Shown: positions 23,618-33,381 of the stretch, piece after piece
Layout: the number at the start of each line of letters is the position of its first letter
Position numbering within the stretch: the first letter of the stretch is position 1
From: Saprospiraceae bacterium
GTDB lineage: Bacteria; Bacteroidota; Bacteroidia; Chitinophagales; Saprospiraceae
Reading direction: 5' to 3'
Assembly: GCA_020436935.1 (NCBI GenBank)
Contig: JAGQWX010000024.1
Coordinates: 1 to 64,000, forward strand
DNA: 64,000 bases
The notes under the pieces: model-generated
Told to the model about the DNA's origin: nothing
What the model saw: only the letters and a program-made list of their open reading frames with translations
Database searches by the model: none
Translations under genes and position numbers: made by a program

Positions 23618-26600
23618 TATCGGTCTATTGGTGGCATACCCATTCTTTCAGCTTTTGCAACCAAAGCGTTGACCTTCTCCAACAACGCGGTTATGCTTTG
23701 TTCCAATGGAGGAAAGCCTTGCTTGAAATATTCCAGATTTTTTTTGTAAGATCCCGGTACCGGCGAAGTAACATCGTTTAGATTATAGACTACAGAGGTC
23801 AATCGATCTGCAACTCCAGGTTTGGTCTCGAATTGCAATCTTCCAAGAAAATCATCTCCATTGAGTGCAATGTCTAGGTCCTCAGCTTCAAGCTTTGCTG
23901 ATCTGATTGAAGAGATAATTGTCTCTAAATCACCCTTTATGTCGGTAAGGCTTCTTTCCAAAACTCCCAGCAATCTGTTGGCCTTTCTCAACTTTGTATT
24001 GGTTTCCTGAAGCCTTTTGAGTTGTGCCAAAGCGTCGTTGATGACCAGTTCATTGTCTGCAAAATCAGGGTTTTTAATAGCCCCTTCGTTGAGCAACTTA
24101 CATTCAAACGAAACTTCGTTTCCTATCGGTCTAATGGTCCCATTTTCAACAATGGCCATGCTCACCAGGTAATTTCCATCAGAAACCAAAGGCCCCTGAG
24201 ACCCCCCACCAAACAATTGGTCCGGTGCAGGTCTTCTTCTGCTGTCTACTGGTGTGAAGTCATTGGCTCTATGATCCCAAATAAGTCGGTGCATGCCTTT
24301 TGAAGGCTTTTCCTTGATTTGACGAACCACCTCACCTTTATTGTTTTTTATGGTAAATAAAAGAAAAGGCTCGGCTTCTAGGTCCTCCATCCTTAAGCTA
24401 TCAAGATCAGGATAAAATGTATCTTCATTTTTATCCAGAGCCTTTTTTTCTTTGTCCTGACGTATTTTTTTAGCAGACTTTACCTCGTCTTTTAAATAGT
24501 AGGTGATGACAGCACCCGGCTCAGGATTTGGCGCATTGTAATAGGTACTTCCCATATGCCCCTTGTCCCTTAATCCCAATGGCATCCTTTCCACATAAAT
24601 CCACGACGGTTTTACCGGCAATATTTTGGCTTCCTCCGTGCGCGCTATTTCTTTCATATACCTCAATGGAGAATAATCGTCCAGGATATAAAAGCCTCTT
24701 CCGAATGTTGCTAAAACCAGATCATTCTCTCGTCTTTGAATTTCCATATCTCTTACTGCAATTACAGGTAATCCTGCTGAAAGCTTGTTCCAACTCAAAC
24801 CACCATCGCTCGTAAAAAATGCACCAAATTCAGTACCAACAAACAACAGGTCACCATCTACATGGTCTTCTGCTATGGTGTACACACTACCTCGCTCCGG
24901 TAGATTTGACTGTATCGAAGTCCAGGTTTTGCCACCATCAGAAGTTTTGAATACATAAGGTTTGAAGTCTCCGTATCTGTGGTGGTTGAAGCATGCATAT
25001 GCCACGTTTTCGTTGTGTTCAGAGGCAATGATCTGATGGACATAACTCATGGCAGGCGCTCCTGGAATATTCTCTATTTTTTCCCAGGTTTGGCCTCTGT
25101 TTCTGGAAATATGAATCAGTCCGTCATCTGTGCCCACCCAAAGGATGTTCTCGTTGATAGGGCTTTCTGCAATGGTAGTTGTTTGTCCAAAGATATCGGT
25201 ACTCTGGTTTTTAGCCACAGCGTCTACTGACCATACCCTTCCCATTACCTCGAGTTTATTTCTGTCGGTTTGGCTGCTGAGATCATCACTGATGACCTTC
25301 CAGTTGTTGCCACGGTCTTCACTGACAAACAGCTTATTGGCCCCGAAATACAGCCTTGAATTGCTGTGCCTGCTGATCAGCAAAGGAGCATCCCAGTTCC
25401 ACCTCAATGCTGGCTCACCCGGAGCTTCCATTGGTTTGATGGACAGATATTCCCCGGTCTTTTTGTCGAATCGCACCAAACCGCCATATTGGGACTGTGC
25501 ATAAATGATGTTTGGATCGCTTTGATCTACCTGTGTTTCGAATCCATCACCTGTTGAAGTAATGTACCAGTCCGAATTGACCAATCCATTTTTTGATGTA
25601 CTTCTACTTGGACCTCCTAATGAAAAGTTGTCTTGTGTACCTCCGTGCACACTGTAAAACGGCAATGCATTGTCTGTAGATACTTTGTAAAACTGTGTAA
25701 CTGGAAGGTTCTCTTTAAAATCATAACTTCCTGCGTGGTCATAAGTCTCATATATTCCTCCATCACAACCAACCAACAGGTGGTTTGGATCTTTGGGATC
25801 CTCATAAATGGCATGATTGTCAATGTGTTTATTGATCTCGCCCAAATTGGAGAATGTCTTACCTCCGTCGGTACTGACTTTATAATAGGTATCTGTAAGA
25901 AACAACTTGTCTTTGTCGTGTACGGAGCAATCCAGTTCCTGGTAATAATTGCCTGAAGTTGATACTCCGCTCATTTTATTCCACGAGCTGCCCTTGTCTA
26001 CTGATTTGTATACTCCTGCTTTGCCTTCCGGACCTTCCACTACTGCATAGACATAGTTGGGGTCAACTGGACTCACATCTATGCCAATTCTCCCCAAATC
26101 TCCTGATGGCAATCCTCCTTCCACTTTCGCCCAGTTCTCCCCTCCGTCGACACTTTTGTACACTGCAGTTTCCGGCCCTCCTCCGATGTAGGTAAATACT
26201 TTTCTCATCCTTTGATGGAAGGCAGCGTAGAGTATATTGGGATTGGACGGATCCATGATCAGGTTATTGCAACCTGTATATTTTGAAACAGATTTGACAC
26301 ATGTCCATGTATTTCCACCATCTGTGCTCTTATATACACCTCTCTCTCCACCTTCATTCCATACGGGGCCATAGGCTGCTACGTAAACGATGTTGGAATT
26401 ATTCGGATGGACCACAATGTTGGCAATGTGTTCTGAGGTTTTGAGCCCCATGTTTTTCCATGATCTACCGCCATCTGTGCTTTTATACACTCCATCACCA
26501 TAGGCCACTGATCTTTGATTGTTATTTTCTCCACTTCCGACCCACACAGTATTTGGGTTAGATGGATCTAAAACAACACAGCCTATGGAATAACTGCCCT

Positions 26601-26868
26601 GGCCGTCGAAAATTGGCTTATAGGTTGCTCCCTTGTTGGTAGTTTTCCATACTCCGCCGGAAGCAACAGCGACGTAATATTCAGAGGGATTTTGCGGATT
26701 GACAGCAAAATCAGCAATTCGTCCGGAAGTTAGGGCGGGGCCAATGGAACGAAACTGCAGAGAACTGTACCAATCGGGTTTGATACTGTCTCTTTTTTCC
26801 TGACTTGAAGCCATATTGGCTAAAAACAAGCATAAAAACAAAATGATGTAAATTGGTTTGCGCATCAT
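23617..26868 (-). CDS. Secreted sortilin/VPS10-like beta-propeller protein
   Basis: A very large exported protein, 1083 residues from the ATG at 26868; the GTG at 26904 is rejected because it puts twelve polar residues before the signal peptide (IYIILFLCLFLANMASSQ). The first 700 residues hold many BNR/Asp-box repeats such as VYKSTDGGRSWKNMG, KVSTDGGKTFSNLG, SEDRGNNWKVIS and KTSDGGKTWTSI, typical of two ten-bladed sortilin-like propellers. The last 350 residues contain a beta domain (LLFTIKNNKGEVVRQI, HRLIWDHRAND) and a helical region. The family is often annotated as a glycosyl hydrolase, but no sialidase catalytic set is evident; a binding role is likely. Confidence 0.88.
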   Translation of the reverse strand: MMRKPIYIILFLCLFLANMASSQEKRDSIKPDWYSSLQFRSIGPALTSGRIADFAVNPQNPSEYYVAVASGGVWKTTNKGATYKPIFDGQGSYSIGCVVLDPSNPNTVWVGSGENNNQRSVAYGDGVYKSTDGGRSWKNMGLKTSEHIANIVVHPNNSNIVYVAAYGPVWNEGGERGVYKSTDGGNTWTCVKSVSKYTGCNNLIMDPSNPNILYAAFHQRMRKVFTYIGGGPETAVYKSVDGGENWAKVEGGLPSGDLGRIGIDVSPVDPNYVYAVVEGPEGKAGVYKSVDKGSSWNKMSGVSTSGNYYQELDCSVHDKDKLFLTDTYYKVSTDGGKTFSNLGEINKHIDNHAIYEDPKDPNHLLVGCDGGIYETYDHAGSYDFKENLPVTQFYKVSTDNALPFYSVHGGTQDNFSLGGPSRSTSKNGLVNSDWYITSTGDGFETQVDQSDPNIIYAQSQYGGLVRFDKKTGEYLSIKPMEAPGEPALRWNWDAPLLISRHSNSRLYFGANKLFVSEDRGNNWKVISDDLSSQTDRNKLEVMGRVWSVDAVAKNQSTDIFGQTTTIAESPINENILWVGTDDGLIHISRNRGQTWEKIENIPGAPAMSYVHQIIASEHNENVAYACFNHHRYGDFKPYVFKTSDGGKTWTSIQSNLPERGSVYTIAEDHVDGDLLFVGTEFGAFFTSDGGLSWNKLSAGLPVIAVRDMEIQRRENDLVLATFGRGFYILDDYSPLRYMKEIARTEEAKILPVKPSWIYVERMPLGLRDKGHMGSTYYNAPNPEPGAVITYYLKDEVKSAKKIRQDKEKKALDKNEDTFYPDLDSLRMEDLEAEPFLLFTIKNNKGEVVRQIKEKPSKGMHRLIWDHRANDFTPVDSRRRPAPDQLFGGGSQGPLVSDGNYLVSMAIVENGTIRPIGNEVSFECKLLNEGAIKNPDFADNELVINDALAQLKRLQETNTKLRKANRLLGVLERSLTDIKGDLETIISSIRSAKLEAEDLDIALNGDDFLGRLQFETKPGVADRLTSVVYNLNDVTSPVPGSYKKNLEYFKQGFPPLEQSITALLEKVNALVAKAERMGMPPIDR

Positions 26869-26910
26869 GATTTGATTTGGTTTGGTAAAAAAGGTATGTT
26901 TCACATAAAA

Positions 26911-27615
26911 TTAAGCCAATATATGAAAAACCAGCACGGCCAGGGCACTTCCTGTCAAAGGCCCTACTATTGGCACCCAACTATAGGGCCAGTCACTGGT
27001 CCCTTTTGCTTTGATGGGTAATAATGCATGTGCAATTCGCGGACCAAGGTCTCTTGCAGGATTGATTGCCCAGCCGGTAGTCCCGCCAAGGCTCAAGCCA
27101 ATTCCAACGACCACAAGAGCTATAGGCAATGCATTCAATGCCCCGTTTTCATCACTTGCAGCGGGTATGAACAATACGGCAGAAATCAGGGCGAAAGTTC
27201 CTAAGACTTCACTCAATAAGTTCAATGGAATATTTCTTATTTCAGGGCCGGTAGAAAAAACTGCCAACTTTATACCTTCACTATCTGTGGCTTCAAAATG
27301 ATCTTTGTGCATCAACCATACCATCGAAGCCCCCAAAAAAGCGCCACTTATTTGTGCCAAAACATAAATGAAAAAATCAGTGGCTGTTAATTTACCAAGT
27401 AAGAGCATGGCCAAAGAAACCGCCGGATTGATGTGCGAGCCGCTTTTTGATGAAACAATAACGCCCAAAAAAACAGCCATGCCCCAGCCCAGACAAATGA
27501 CAATCCACCCGCTGCTATTGCCCTTGGTACCTTTTAGAATGACATTTGCTACTACGCCTGCTCCCAGCAGCAAAAGAATGAATGACCCAAAAAATTCAGA
27601 TAAAAAAATTTCCAT
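26911..27615 (-). CDS. glpF: Aquaglyceroporin (MIP family channel)
   Basis: A six-span channel of 234 residues for glycerol and small neutral solutes. The two pore signatures are SHINPAVSL (Asn63-Pro-Ala) and AINPARDLG (Asn185-Pro-Ala-Arg-Asp). The Asp after NPAR favours the glycerol-facilitator branch over water-only channels. The hydrophobic spans are regular and the length is near the family usual of 240-280 residues. It lies upstream of and on the same strand as the propeller protein, with a 42-bp gap, and its stop is followed closely by that gene. There is no glpK or glpD nearby. Confidence 0.9.
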   Translation of the reverse strand: MEIFLSEFFGSFILLLLGAGVVANVILKGTKGNSSGWIVICLGWGMAVFLGVIVSSKSGSHINPAVSLAMLLLGKLTATDFFIYVLAQISGAFLGASMVWLMHKDHFEATDSEGIKLAVFSTGPEIRNIPLNLLSEVLGTFALISAVLFIPAASDENGALNALPIALVVVGIGLSLGGTTGWAINPARDLGPRIAHALLPIKAKGTSDWPYSWVPIVGPLTGSALAVLVFHILA

Positions 27616-27642
27616 GTGTGCCTTATTTAGAATTTCAATATT

Positions 27643-28416
27643 CTAATTTTTGATGAGCAACAATTTAGTTCCATCCTGCCCTGTAATGAGCATTTTACCA
27701 TTCTCTACATAGTAGGAACCCAACATTACATCCTGCTGCTGCCCATTTTGTTTTACCCTTAAATACAGGCTTTTACCCTTGGTGTACCATGTGACGCCTT
27801 CTAACACATTTGAACCTCCTCCACTGCTTTTTCCTGAATAATTGCTGCCACTAATGCTCGCCGAACTAGCCCCCTCTGCAAGACGGCCGTCACCCATGAA
27901 AGTCATCGACTGACTAAAGTTGGCTCCCATAAAGTTATCGCCATATCCCGAATTGTAGGTTTCATTTTTGGTCCAGGTACCAACTATTCTCGGGTCAAGA
28001 TTTGCTCCCGCCGGAGTACTTGCGATTGATGATTGTTGAGCTGGTTCTGACTTGGTCGCACTTCCCGATTTGTTTTGTCGCCTAAGCTGAAATGGAGTTT
28101 CGGAAGTTTGCCCCAAAAAGACAACCACCAACTTCATAAAAGCATCATCTCCCTTCAACTCACCCAAAATTCCTACCTCAAGACCCAAGGATTCTTCCAC
28201 TGCATCACCAGCCAATCGGTTGCCATTGATGTCCCCTGATATTTTAAAAGTCTGATAGGTATCTTTTAAAGTGCCTTGTACCTTAGTGCCCTGTACTTTT
28301 AAAACCATCACTGCGTTGTCTCCATTTACCTGGCCTGTAAATGTTCCGGTCCAACCGGCTTGTGAACTTAGGACAAACGTGTAAAATGCAAGTGTCAGGA
28401 TTAAGATGTTTTTCAT
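27643..28416 (-). CDS. Secreted protein of unknown function
   Basis: A 257-residue protein with a signal peptide (ILILTLAFYTFVLSSQ). Residues 22-110 form a beta-rich domain of the lipocalin-like type (WTGTFTGQVNGDNAVMVLKVQ, IQGTLKDTYQTFKISGDING), often seen in Bacteroidota secreted proteins. A Ser/Ala-rich linker follows (residues 115-140). The C-terminal part begins DPRIVGTWTKNETYNSGYGDNF and has a second beta domain ending GKMLITGQDGTKLLLI. I do not recognise a named family. The gene is 27 bp upstream of the aquaglyceroporin on the same strand, so they may share a transcript. Confidence 0.6.
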   Translation of the reverse strand: MKNILILTLAFYTFVLSSQAGWTGTFTGQVNGDNAVMVLKVQGTKVQGTLKDTYQTFKISGDINGNRLAGDAVEESLGLEVGILGELKGDDAFMKLVVVFLGQTSETPFQLRRQNKSGSATKSEPAQQSSIASTPAGANLDPRIVGTWTKNETYNSGYGDNFMGANFSQSMTFMGDGRLAEGASSASISGSNYSGKSSGGGSNVLEGVTWYTKGKSLYLRVKQNGQQQDVMLGSYYVENGKMLITGQDGTKLLLIKN

Positions 28417-29011
28417 GTCAATGGTGATTGATGAATGTTATGCAATATATGCCAATCGAAACTAGATTTAACCTTTTTCATTCTGTAAATTTGATACCGT
28501 ACCAAATCTTTGACAGAAGGTTTTACATAGGTCAATCCTCAACTCCATGGCTCCAATTACAGCAAATTTTTGTCCCCTCAAAATCGGAATCATCTATGGG
28601 ATCAAGGCCATTCTGAAACTTTCAAAATTCCATCCTCCAAAGCTTCTATTATTCCTTGTCAACTGAAATTTGGAATCACGTACAAAGATCAAAATTTAAT
28701 AAGCATACATACAATTTATTTTAATGTTTAAAACACTGTTATTCTGGTTATTAAATATTATTTGCCTCATGAAATCGAACGGCTAAAATACAGCAATTTA
28801 ACTCCTCGTTAAAATTTTATTTCACAGCTATTTGAATTTTTGTTCAATTAACATACATTTACTAAACTTTGAAGAATTAAACCTAAGTAAAACCCTCGAA
28901 ATAATCTATCGAGATACATTATTTTGAGCTAAATCAAAAAATGTAATATTCTATCCCTGACTAAGAATTAATTTATTTTTAAACACATTTAGGAACCAAA
29001 AATTTTTTTTT
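28417..29011. other. Long AT-rich intergenic region
   Basis: About 595 bp between a minus-strand secreted protein and the plus-strand metalloprotease. It contains no open frame that looks coding and no clear hairpin terminator. The part near 28900-29010 is very AT-rich and probably carries the protease promoter, but I find no clean TTG-N20-TAnnTTTG match. I see nothing further that can be supported. Confidence 0.4.
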
Positions 29012-29971
29012 ATGAAAAAAGTATTACTGCTGTTTTTTACAGCTCTCTCTTTGTGGTCTTGTAATGATGAGGCTGCCGATGTGACTGAGACAACTGAAAA
29101 CTCTGCCATCATCGAAAGACAATGTTATTCTCATGAGTTGCTTCAGCAGCAGATTGAGGCTGATCCTGGTTTAGCTGTAAGAATGAATGAGATCGAAAGA
29201 TTCACCCAGGCGTATCTTGCAGAGCACCTTGATGAGAGGTCAGGATCATTGATTACTATTCCTGTAGTGGTAAATGTTTTATACAGAACCAATGCAGAAA
29301 ATGTTTCTGACGCACAGATTCAATCGCAAATTGATGTATTGAATGCAGATTTTGGAGCTACAAATGCTGACATTTCAGGGGTACCTTCTCTTTTCCAGGG
29401 AGTTAAGGCCGGAGATACAGGAATTGCTTTTGATTTGGTAGGTGTCAACAGAAAGTCTACCACCAAGAGGTCCTGGAGGCTGAATGATGATATGAAAAAA
29501 GCAAATAAAGGAGGTATTGCACCAACTTCACCCAATACAACTTTAAACATTTGGGTTTGCCAATTGGCCAGTGGATATCTGGGTTATGCACAGTTTCCCG
29601 GTGGAAATCCGGCAACAGACGGTGTCGTTATAACAACTTCCGGTTTTGGTACAACCGGGACTGCTGCAGCGCCATTTAATCTCGGAAGGACTGGTACCCA
29701 TGAAGTTGGACATTGGCTGAATTTGCGCCACATTTGGGGAGACGCTACTTGCGGCAATGACCAGGTGGCCGATACACCTGTCCACAACACTGCCAATTAC
29801 GGCTGTCCGGCAGCAGGACATAAATCTACTTGCTCAGGCACTCCGGTGGAAATGACCATGAATTATATGGATTATACAGATGACGCATGTATGTTTATGT
29901 TTTCAGCAGGTCAATCTTCAAGGATGGCTGCGGTATTTGCAGCTGGCGGACCACGAGCTTCCTTTAACTGA
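29012..29971 (+). CDS. Lipoprotein zinc metalloprotease, pappalysin-like (M43)
   Basis: A 319-residue lipid-anchored protease. The signal peptide ends LWSC, so Cys17 would be lipidated. The catalytic motif is HEVGHWLNLRHIWG (first His at residue 230), the extended HExxHxxxxxH zinc signature, and MTMNYMDYTDDACMFMFSAGQ is the Met-turn. The region LNIWVCQLASGYLGYAQFPGG is typical of M43 peptidases in Bacteroidota, as is the disulfide set around CGNDQVADTP and CPAAGH. It lacks a C-terminal sorting domain. It is followed by a bidirectional terminator shared with arfB. Confidence 0.93.
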   Translation: MKKVLLLFFTALSLWSCNDEAADVTETTENSAIIERQCYSHELLQQQIEADPGLAVRMNEIERFTQAYLAEHLDERSGSLITIPVVVNVLYRTNAENVSDAQIQSQIDVLNADFGATNADISGVPSLFQGVKAGDTGIAFDLVGVNRKSTTKRSWRLNDDMKKANKGGIAPTSPNTTLNIWVCQLASGYLGYAQFPGGNPATDGVVITTSGFGTTGTAAAPFNLGRTGTHEVGHWLNLRHIWGDATCGNDQVADTPVHNTANYGCPAAGHKSTCSGTPVEMTMNYMDYTDDACMFMFSAGQSSRMAAVFAAGGPRASFN

Positions 29972-30007
29972 TAAAATCTAAGCCATCCCAGGGATGATTG
30001 AATTATA

Positions 30008-30045
30008 ATATAAAAGGCAGGATCGTGTGGTCCTGCCTTTTATAT
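30008..30045. terminator. Bidirectional terminator between metalloprotease and arfB
   Basis: ATATAAAAGGCAGGA (30008-30022) pairs perfectly with TCCTGCCTTTTATAT (30031-30045), loop 8 nt. A/T-runs on both sides let it serve the plus-strand protease gene and the minus-strand arfB, whose stop codon is inside the stem. Confidence 0.92.
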
Positions 30046-30453
30046 TTCCGGCGGTTTTCTCATTTTTTTGATTTCTGCTTGCCGGGCTTTCTCTTGCCTT
30101 CGTTTTTCTTTTACAGCCTTGGGGACACCAGTCTTTTTCCTCTTGACGGGAGGCTTGAGATAAAGCGATATTAGTTTTTTCAGACGATCGATGGCTTCAA
30201 GCTTGTTTTTATGTTGAGTTCTGTTGCTCGAAGCGACCAAAATGAGAATACCTTCTGATGTAATTCTATTGTCCCCGGAAGATAAAAGTCTTTCTTTGAC
30301 ATCTTCCGACAAAGAACTTTCATGGATATTCATCCGCAGCTCTACAGCTGTTTCGACCTTATTTACGTTTTGCCCTCCGGGGCCACTGCTTCTGGTTGCT
30401 TTCATGACATATTCACCATCGAGCACTGTATTGTTCTGATCCAGATAAATCAT
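30040..30453 (-). CDS. arfB: Alternative ribosome-rescue factor ArfB (peptidyl-tRNA hydrolase)
   Basis: Hydrolyses peptidyl-tRNA on stalled ribosomes without a stop codon. The 137-residue protein carries the release-factor GGQ motif at residues 26-28 in ATRSSGPGGQNVNKVETAVEL, and its tail is the strongly basic PVKRKKTGVPKAVKEKRRQEKARQ, which enters the mRNA channel. The length and layout are typical for ArfB/YaeJ. It is convergent with the metalloprotease and ends inside the shared terminator. The start at 30453 is supported by the family N-terminus. Confidence 0.95.
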   Translation of the reverse strand: MIYLDQNNTVLDGEYVMKATRSSGPGGQNVNKVETAVELRMNIHESSLSEDVKERLLSSGDNRITSEGILILVASSNRTQHKNKLEAIDRLKKLISLYLKPPVKRKKTGVPKAVKEKRRQEKARQAEIKKMRKPPEI

Positions 30454-30522
30454 AATTTTGTAAACTTACATGTCGAGAACCAAAGTCATTTCCAAAAAGT
30501 TTCAATCATGGGCGTCATTCCA

Positions 30523-30530
30523 TATTTTTG
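30523..30530 (+). promoter_or_regulatory. Promoter -7 element of the globin gene
   Basis: TATTTTTG matches TAnnTTTG and lies 15 bp before the ATG at 30546. A TTTC at 30499-30502 lies about 20 bp upstream as a weak -33. The TTG inside this element at 30528 is in frame but is unlikely to be the start. Confidence 0.45.
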
Positions 30531-30545
30531 CCTGCCAATGATCAA

Positions 30546-30920
30546 ATGATGAATACAATCTACGAAAGGCTCGGAGATACACTGCTGATGCAACTGATCG
30601 ATGAGTTTTATAAGAACATATTGGCCAATCCTGTCACTTCACCATTATTCAAAACGGATATGGAGATCGTCAAAAAAAAGCAATTTTACTTCCTTACACA
30701 ATTTTTTGGTGGGCCTCTCAGGTATGTTGAAGCTTATGGACATCCCATGATGAGGGCCAGGCATATGCCCCACCATATAGATGAAGAGGCTGCGGTTCAA
30801 TGGCTGAGCTGTATGAATCAGGCCATTGATAGCTTACCCATCAATGAAGACTTTAAGGCGGAAATTTTCAATAGATTCCCACCTGTTGCAGCTCATATGA
30901 TCAATCAGCCTAGTTTATAA
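30546..30920 (+). CDS. Truncated hemoglobin (group II, YjbI/GlbO-like)
   Basis: A 124-residue haem protein that binds oxygen or NO. The sequence matches the 2-on-2 globin pattern: IYERLGDTLLMQLIDEFYKNILANPVTSPLF, then KKKQFYFLTQFFGGPLRYVEAYGHPMMRARHMPHHID (the proximal His region), and AAVQWLSCMNQAIDSL with a conserved Trp. The FFGGP and GHPMMRARHMP segments are characteristic of the B. subtilis YjbI group. The ATG pair at 30546/30549 is preferred. The next gene starts 3 bp after its stop, so it is co-transcribed with an acetyltransferase. Confidence 0.92.
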   Translation: MMNTIYERLGDTLLMQLIDEFYKNILANPVTSPLFKTDMEIVKKKQFYFLTQFFGGPLRYVEAYGHPMMRARHMPHHIDEEAAVQWLSCMNQAIDSLPINEDFKAEIFNRFPPVAAHMINQPSL

Positions 30921-30923
30921 GTT

Positions 30924-31349
30924 ATGGAAATAAGTATCAGGTTAATCAGGTCCGAATACCTGGAGGAAGCCGCTGAAATCGTTGGAAATTTCAATAAAAA
31001 GCTGGATTCACAAGTTGTAAGAGATCGTTTTGTTCGTGCATTTTCTTATGACACCTATCTATGTTTTGGCATTTTTGATGGAGATGTTTTGGCTGGTGTA
31101 TGCGGCGCCTGGATATCAGACAGGATTTATTGTGGCAAACAACTCGAACTGGATAATCTCGTTATTGCTGAAAGTCACCGGTCTAAAGGCATTGGAAAAA
31201 TTTTGATGGAACACCTGGAATCATATTGTAAGGAAAATGAATTTGAGAGCATCGAACTCAATACCTATGTGACCAATGCCGGATCTCATAAGTTTTACTT
31301 TGACAATGGGTACCACATATTGGGTTTCCATTTCCAGAAAGTTTTATAA
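30924..31349 (+). CDS. GNAT family N-acetyltransferase
   Basis: A 141-residue acetyltransferase. The acetyl-CoA loop is in LDNLVIAESHRSKGIGKILMEHLESYC (R/QxxGxG/A form SKGIGK), followed by FESIELNTYVTNAGSHKFYFDNGYHILGFHF, the standard ending. It begins three bases after the globin gene stop, hence the same operon. The acceptor is unknown. It is convergent with purE, only 4 bp away. Confidence 0.85.
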   Translation: MEISIRLIRSEYLEEAAEIVGNFNKKLDSQVVRDRFVRAFSYDTYLCFGIFDGDVLAGVCGAWISDRIYCGKQLELDNLVIAESHRSKGIGKILMEHLESYCKENEFESIELNTYVTNAGSHKFYFDNGYHILGFHFQKVL

Positions 31350-31353
31350 TGCT

Positions 31354-31863
31354 TTAAAAGGCAGGATTGTCTAAGTCTTTGTTTTCCTTGATTTTGTCCA
31401 GGACCTTATCTCTAAGACCCTCTTTGAAGGCTACAATTCTTTGAAGTAAAGCTTCGTCGCTTGTTCCCAAAATATTGGCTGCAAGGATGCCCGCGTTTTT
31501 GGCTGCATTGAGAGCAACTGTAGCAACGGGTATACCATTGGGCATTTGCAGAATAGAAAGTATGCTGTCCCACCCATCGATACTATTGGAAGACTTCACA
31601 GGAACACCGATCACCGGTAAAGGGGTTATGGATGCCACCATCCCTGGCAAATGAGCTGCGCCTCCTGCTCCTGCAATAATCACTTTGATTCCTCTTTTAT
31701 GGGCGTTTTTTGCGAATTCAAACATGCGCTCGGGCGTGCGGTGTGCTGAAACTACGGTAATTTCATATTTCACCCCCAATTCTCTGAGCACCTCTGCTGC
31801 CTGATTCATAATTGGAAGGTCTGAATCTGATCCCATAATGATAGAAACAAGAGTTGAAGGCAT
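31354..31863 (-). CDS. purE: N5-carboxyaminoimidazole ribonucleotide mutase PurE (class I)
   Basis: Converts N5-CAIR to CAIR in purine synthesis. The 169-residue protein has the full signature: [38 protein letters not shown] (SAHR motif), [18 protein letters not shown] (GGxAHLPG), and [36 protein letters not shown]. The last segment is typical of class I. No purK is adjacent in this window. A -7 element lies 21 bp upstream. Confidence 0.96.
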   Translation of the reverse strand: MPSTLVSIIMGSDSDLPIMNQAAEVLRELGVKYEITVVSAHRTPERMFEFAKNAHKRGIKVIIAGAGGAAHLPGMVASITPLPVIGVPVKSSNSIDGWDSILSILQMPNGIPVATVALNAAKNAGILAANILGTSDEALLQRIVAFKEGLRDKVLDKIKENKDLDNPAF

Positions 31864-31883
31864 ATTCTTTTATTTTGAAGATG

Positions 31884-31891
31884 CAAATTTA
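31884..31891 (-). promoter_or_regulatory. Promoter -7 element of purE
   Basis: The minus strand reads TAAATTTG here, a TAnnTTTG match 21 bp before the purE ATG. No clear -33 element is seen. Confidence 0.45.
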
Positions 31892-31929
31892 AGTATTTGC
31901 AGGTAAGAAAAAGCATTCGCCTTCTTAAA

Positions 31930-33381
31930 TCAATAGACTACTTTGACCAGGGAGAGCTTATAATTTTTCTCACTTGGTACAATAAAGGTGTTGTTTTTGA
32001 TTTGAATGGCATCCTGAAACCTCAGCTTCAAACTTTGATAATCTGTATTGAGCACTGTGTTTCTTTCAAATCTCCCGATGGGATCGATGACGTACTCGCT
32101 TACTGTATTGTTGTTTTTGATCTCGTCATTGTAGAGAATGTGGATTCTTGACGGTGTATGGTAGACAAAAAACGAAGAAAAAACGCCATCATCATCCTGG
32201 CTGAATTGTTTTTTGAAAAGTACATTCCGCCAATGCATTCTCCCGTCAGGATGGTATGCAAAAATCATCATGTCCTCGTGGTAATAGTCAATAAGTCCTC
32301 TCGAACGATAAGAGCTGCCGGCACTGGTATAATTGGGCAACATGCCTCCCTGAGTGAGTGCTGTACGCCGAACATATTCTTTTTGCATCTCAGTGATAAG
32401 TATCAATCCACCGTCTTCTCTCCAATAAAGTTTTCTAATGTACTGATCCCTGATCACATTGTCTTTCCCTCTTTTTTTGCCATACATTTCCCTGATGAGT
32501 TCAGAATCATAAGGGTTATAGGTGAACTCCATGTCGGTCCCAAGTTCTGATTTTGGCAAATTGAGAATATAAGTGCCATGCGTTTCACCTTCGTAACGAT
32601 CGCAATAAAGCCCGGCTATACCAACTCTGTCGTTTCTATTGTCATAGGAGAACTTGACGCCTGTTGAAAATTTATCAGGCATCCTTATTTTATGTAAGCT
32701 GAAAGCACTTTGATCGATGGTTTTCAGCAAAATAAAATGATGGTTATCATCGCTGGCCGAATTATCCACCTCGAATAATACAAAAACATTTCCATCATTC
32801 GCCACAGTAAAGTTCCTAAAACCTTCCCTGTCTCCCAGCCTTTCCAATCTCAATTTATTGTCATAAATAAGTTCTCCCGATTCCGTCTCAAATACGGCTG
32901 TATACAAATTGTCTGTGACTGCAAAAATGGCCAGCTTACTTTCATCTTCTGATAACACTGACCGATATCTAGCTCTAACGTCCGGATTGATGAGGGCCAT
33001 TAAGGTATCCTGCCCCAGATATTCTGCGTTGCCATCAAAGGTTTTGCGAAGAAAAAATGCGGTGTCCCTTGAACTGAACTGATAGTAGATCTGGACTTTG
33101 TCTTTGAGATTACATACTCTGAGGATATTGCTGCGTCTTTCATCAAACTCGATGTCAGCAGTTCTTACAAAGTCAAGGTTTTGATTGAAAATATCAAAGT
33201 AAAATTGTTGACCGCGGTCCCGATACACCAAAATATTGCCATTGTCATTGGGCAATACTTCGTAAACAAACTCATTTCTTATACCAATCTCTCTGCTGAT
33301 TTTTACTTCCTGGGCATTAAGAGATAAGGCAGGAATAATCATCAGCAACACAAGGAATGAAATGGCGAAGTTTACTTTCAT
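31930..33381 (-). CDS. Secreted protein of unknown function, probable beta-propeller
   Basis: A 483-residue exported protein. The ATG at 33381 gives the signal peptide VNFAISFLVLLMIIPALSLNAQ; a TTG directly before it is ignored. The body alternates short hydrophobic strands with charged turns (FVYEVLPNDNGNILVYRDRGQQFYFDIF, KLAIFAVTDNLYTAVFETESGELIYDNKL, RIHILYNDEIKNNNTVSEYVID), which suits a six- to eight-bladed propeller. No catalytic motif, lipobox or sorting domain is seen. It is near the Gld-type operon on the same strand but separated by about 170 bp. Family name unknown to me. Confidence 0.6.
   Translation of the reverse strand: MKVNFAISFLVLLMIIPALSLNAQEVKISREIGIRNEFVYEVLPNDNGNILVYRDRGQQFYFDIFNQNLDFVRTADIEFDERRSNILRVCNLKDKVQIYYQFSSRDTAFFLRKTFDGNAEYLGQDTLMALINPDVRARYRSVLSEDESKLAIFAVTDNLYTAVFETESGELIYDNKLRLERLGDREGFRNFTVANDGNVFVLFEVDNSASDDNHHFILLKTIDQSAFSLHKIRMPDKFSTGVKFSYDNRNDRVGIAGLYCDRYEGETHGTYILNLPKSELGTDMEFTYNPYDSELIREMYGKKRGKDNVIRDQYIRKLYWREDGGLILITEMQKEYVRRTALTQGGMLPNYTSAGSSYRSRGLIDYYHEDMMIFAYHPDGRMHWRNVLFKKQFSQDDDGVFSSFFVYHTPSRIHILYNDEIKNNNTVSEYVIDPIGRFERNTVLNTDYQSLKLRFQDAIQIKNNTFIVPSEKNYKLSLVKVVY

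Noticed and set aside
28428-28616. 62-codon frame in the long AT-rich gap
   Set aside because: No ribosome-binding context, no recognisable motif, and it starts in the leader of a divergent gene.
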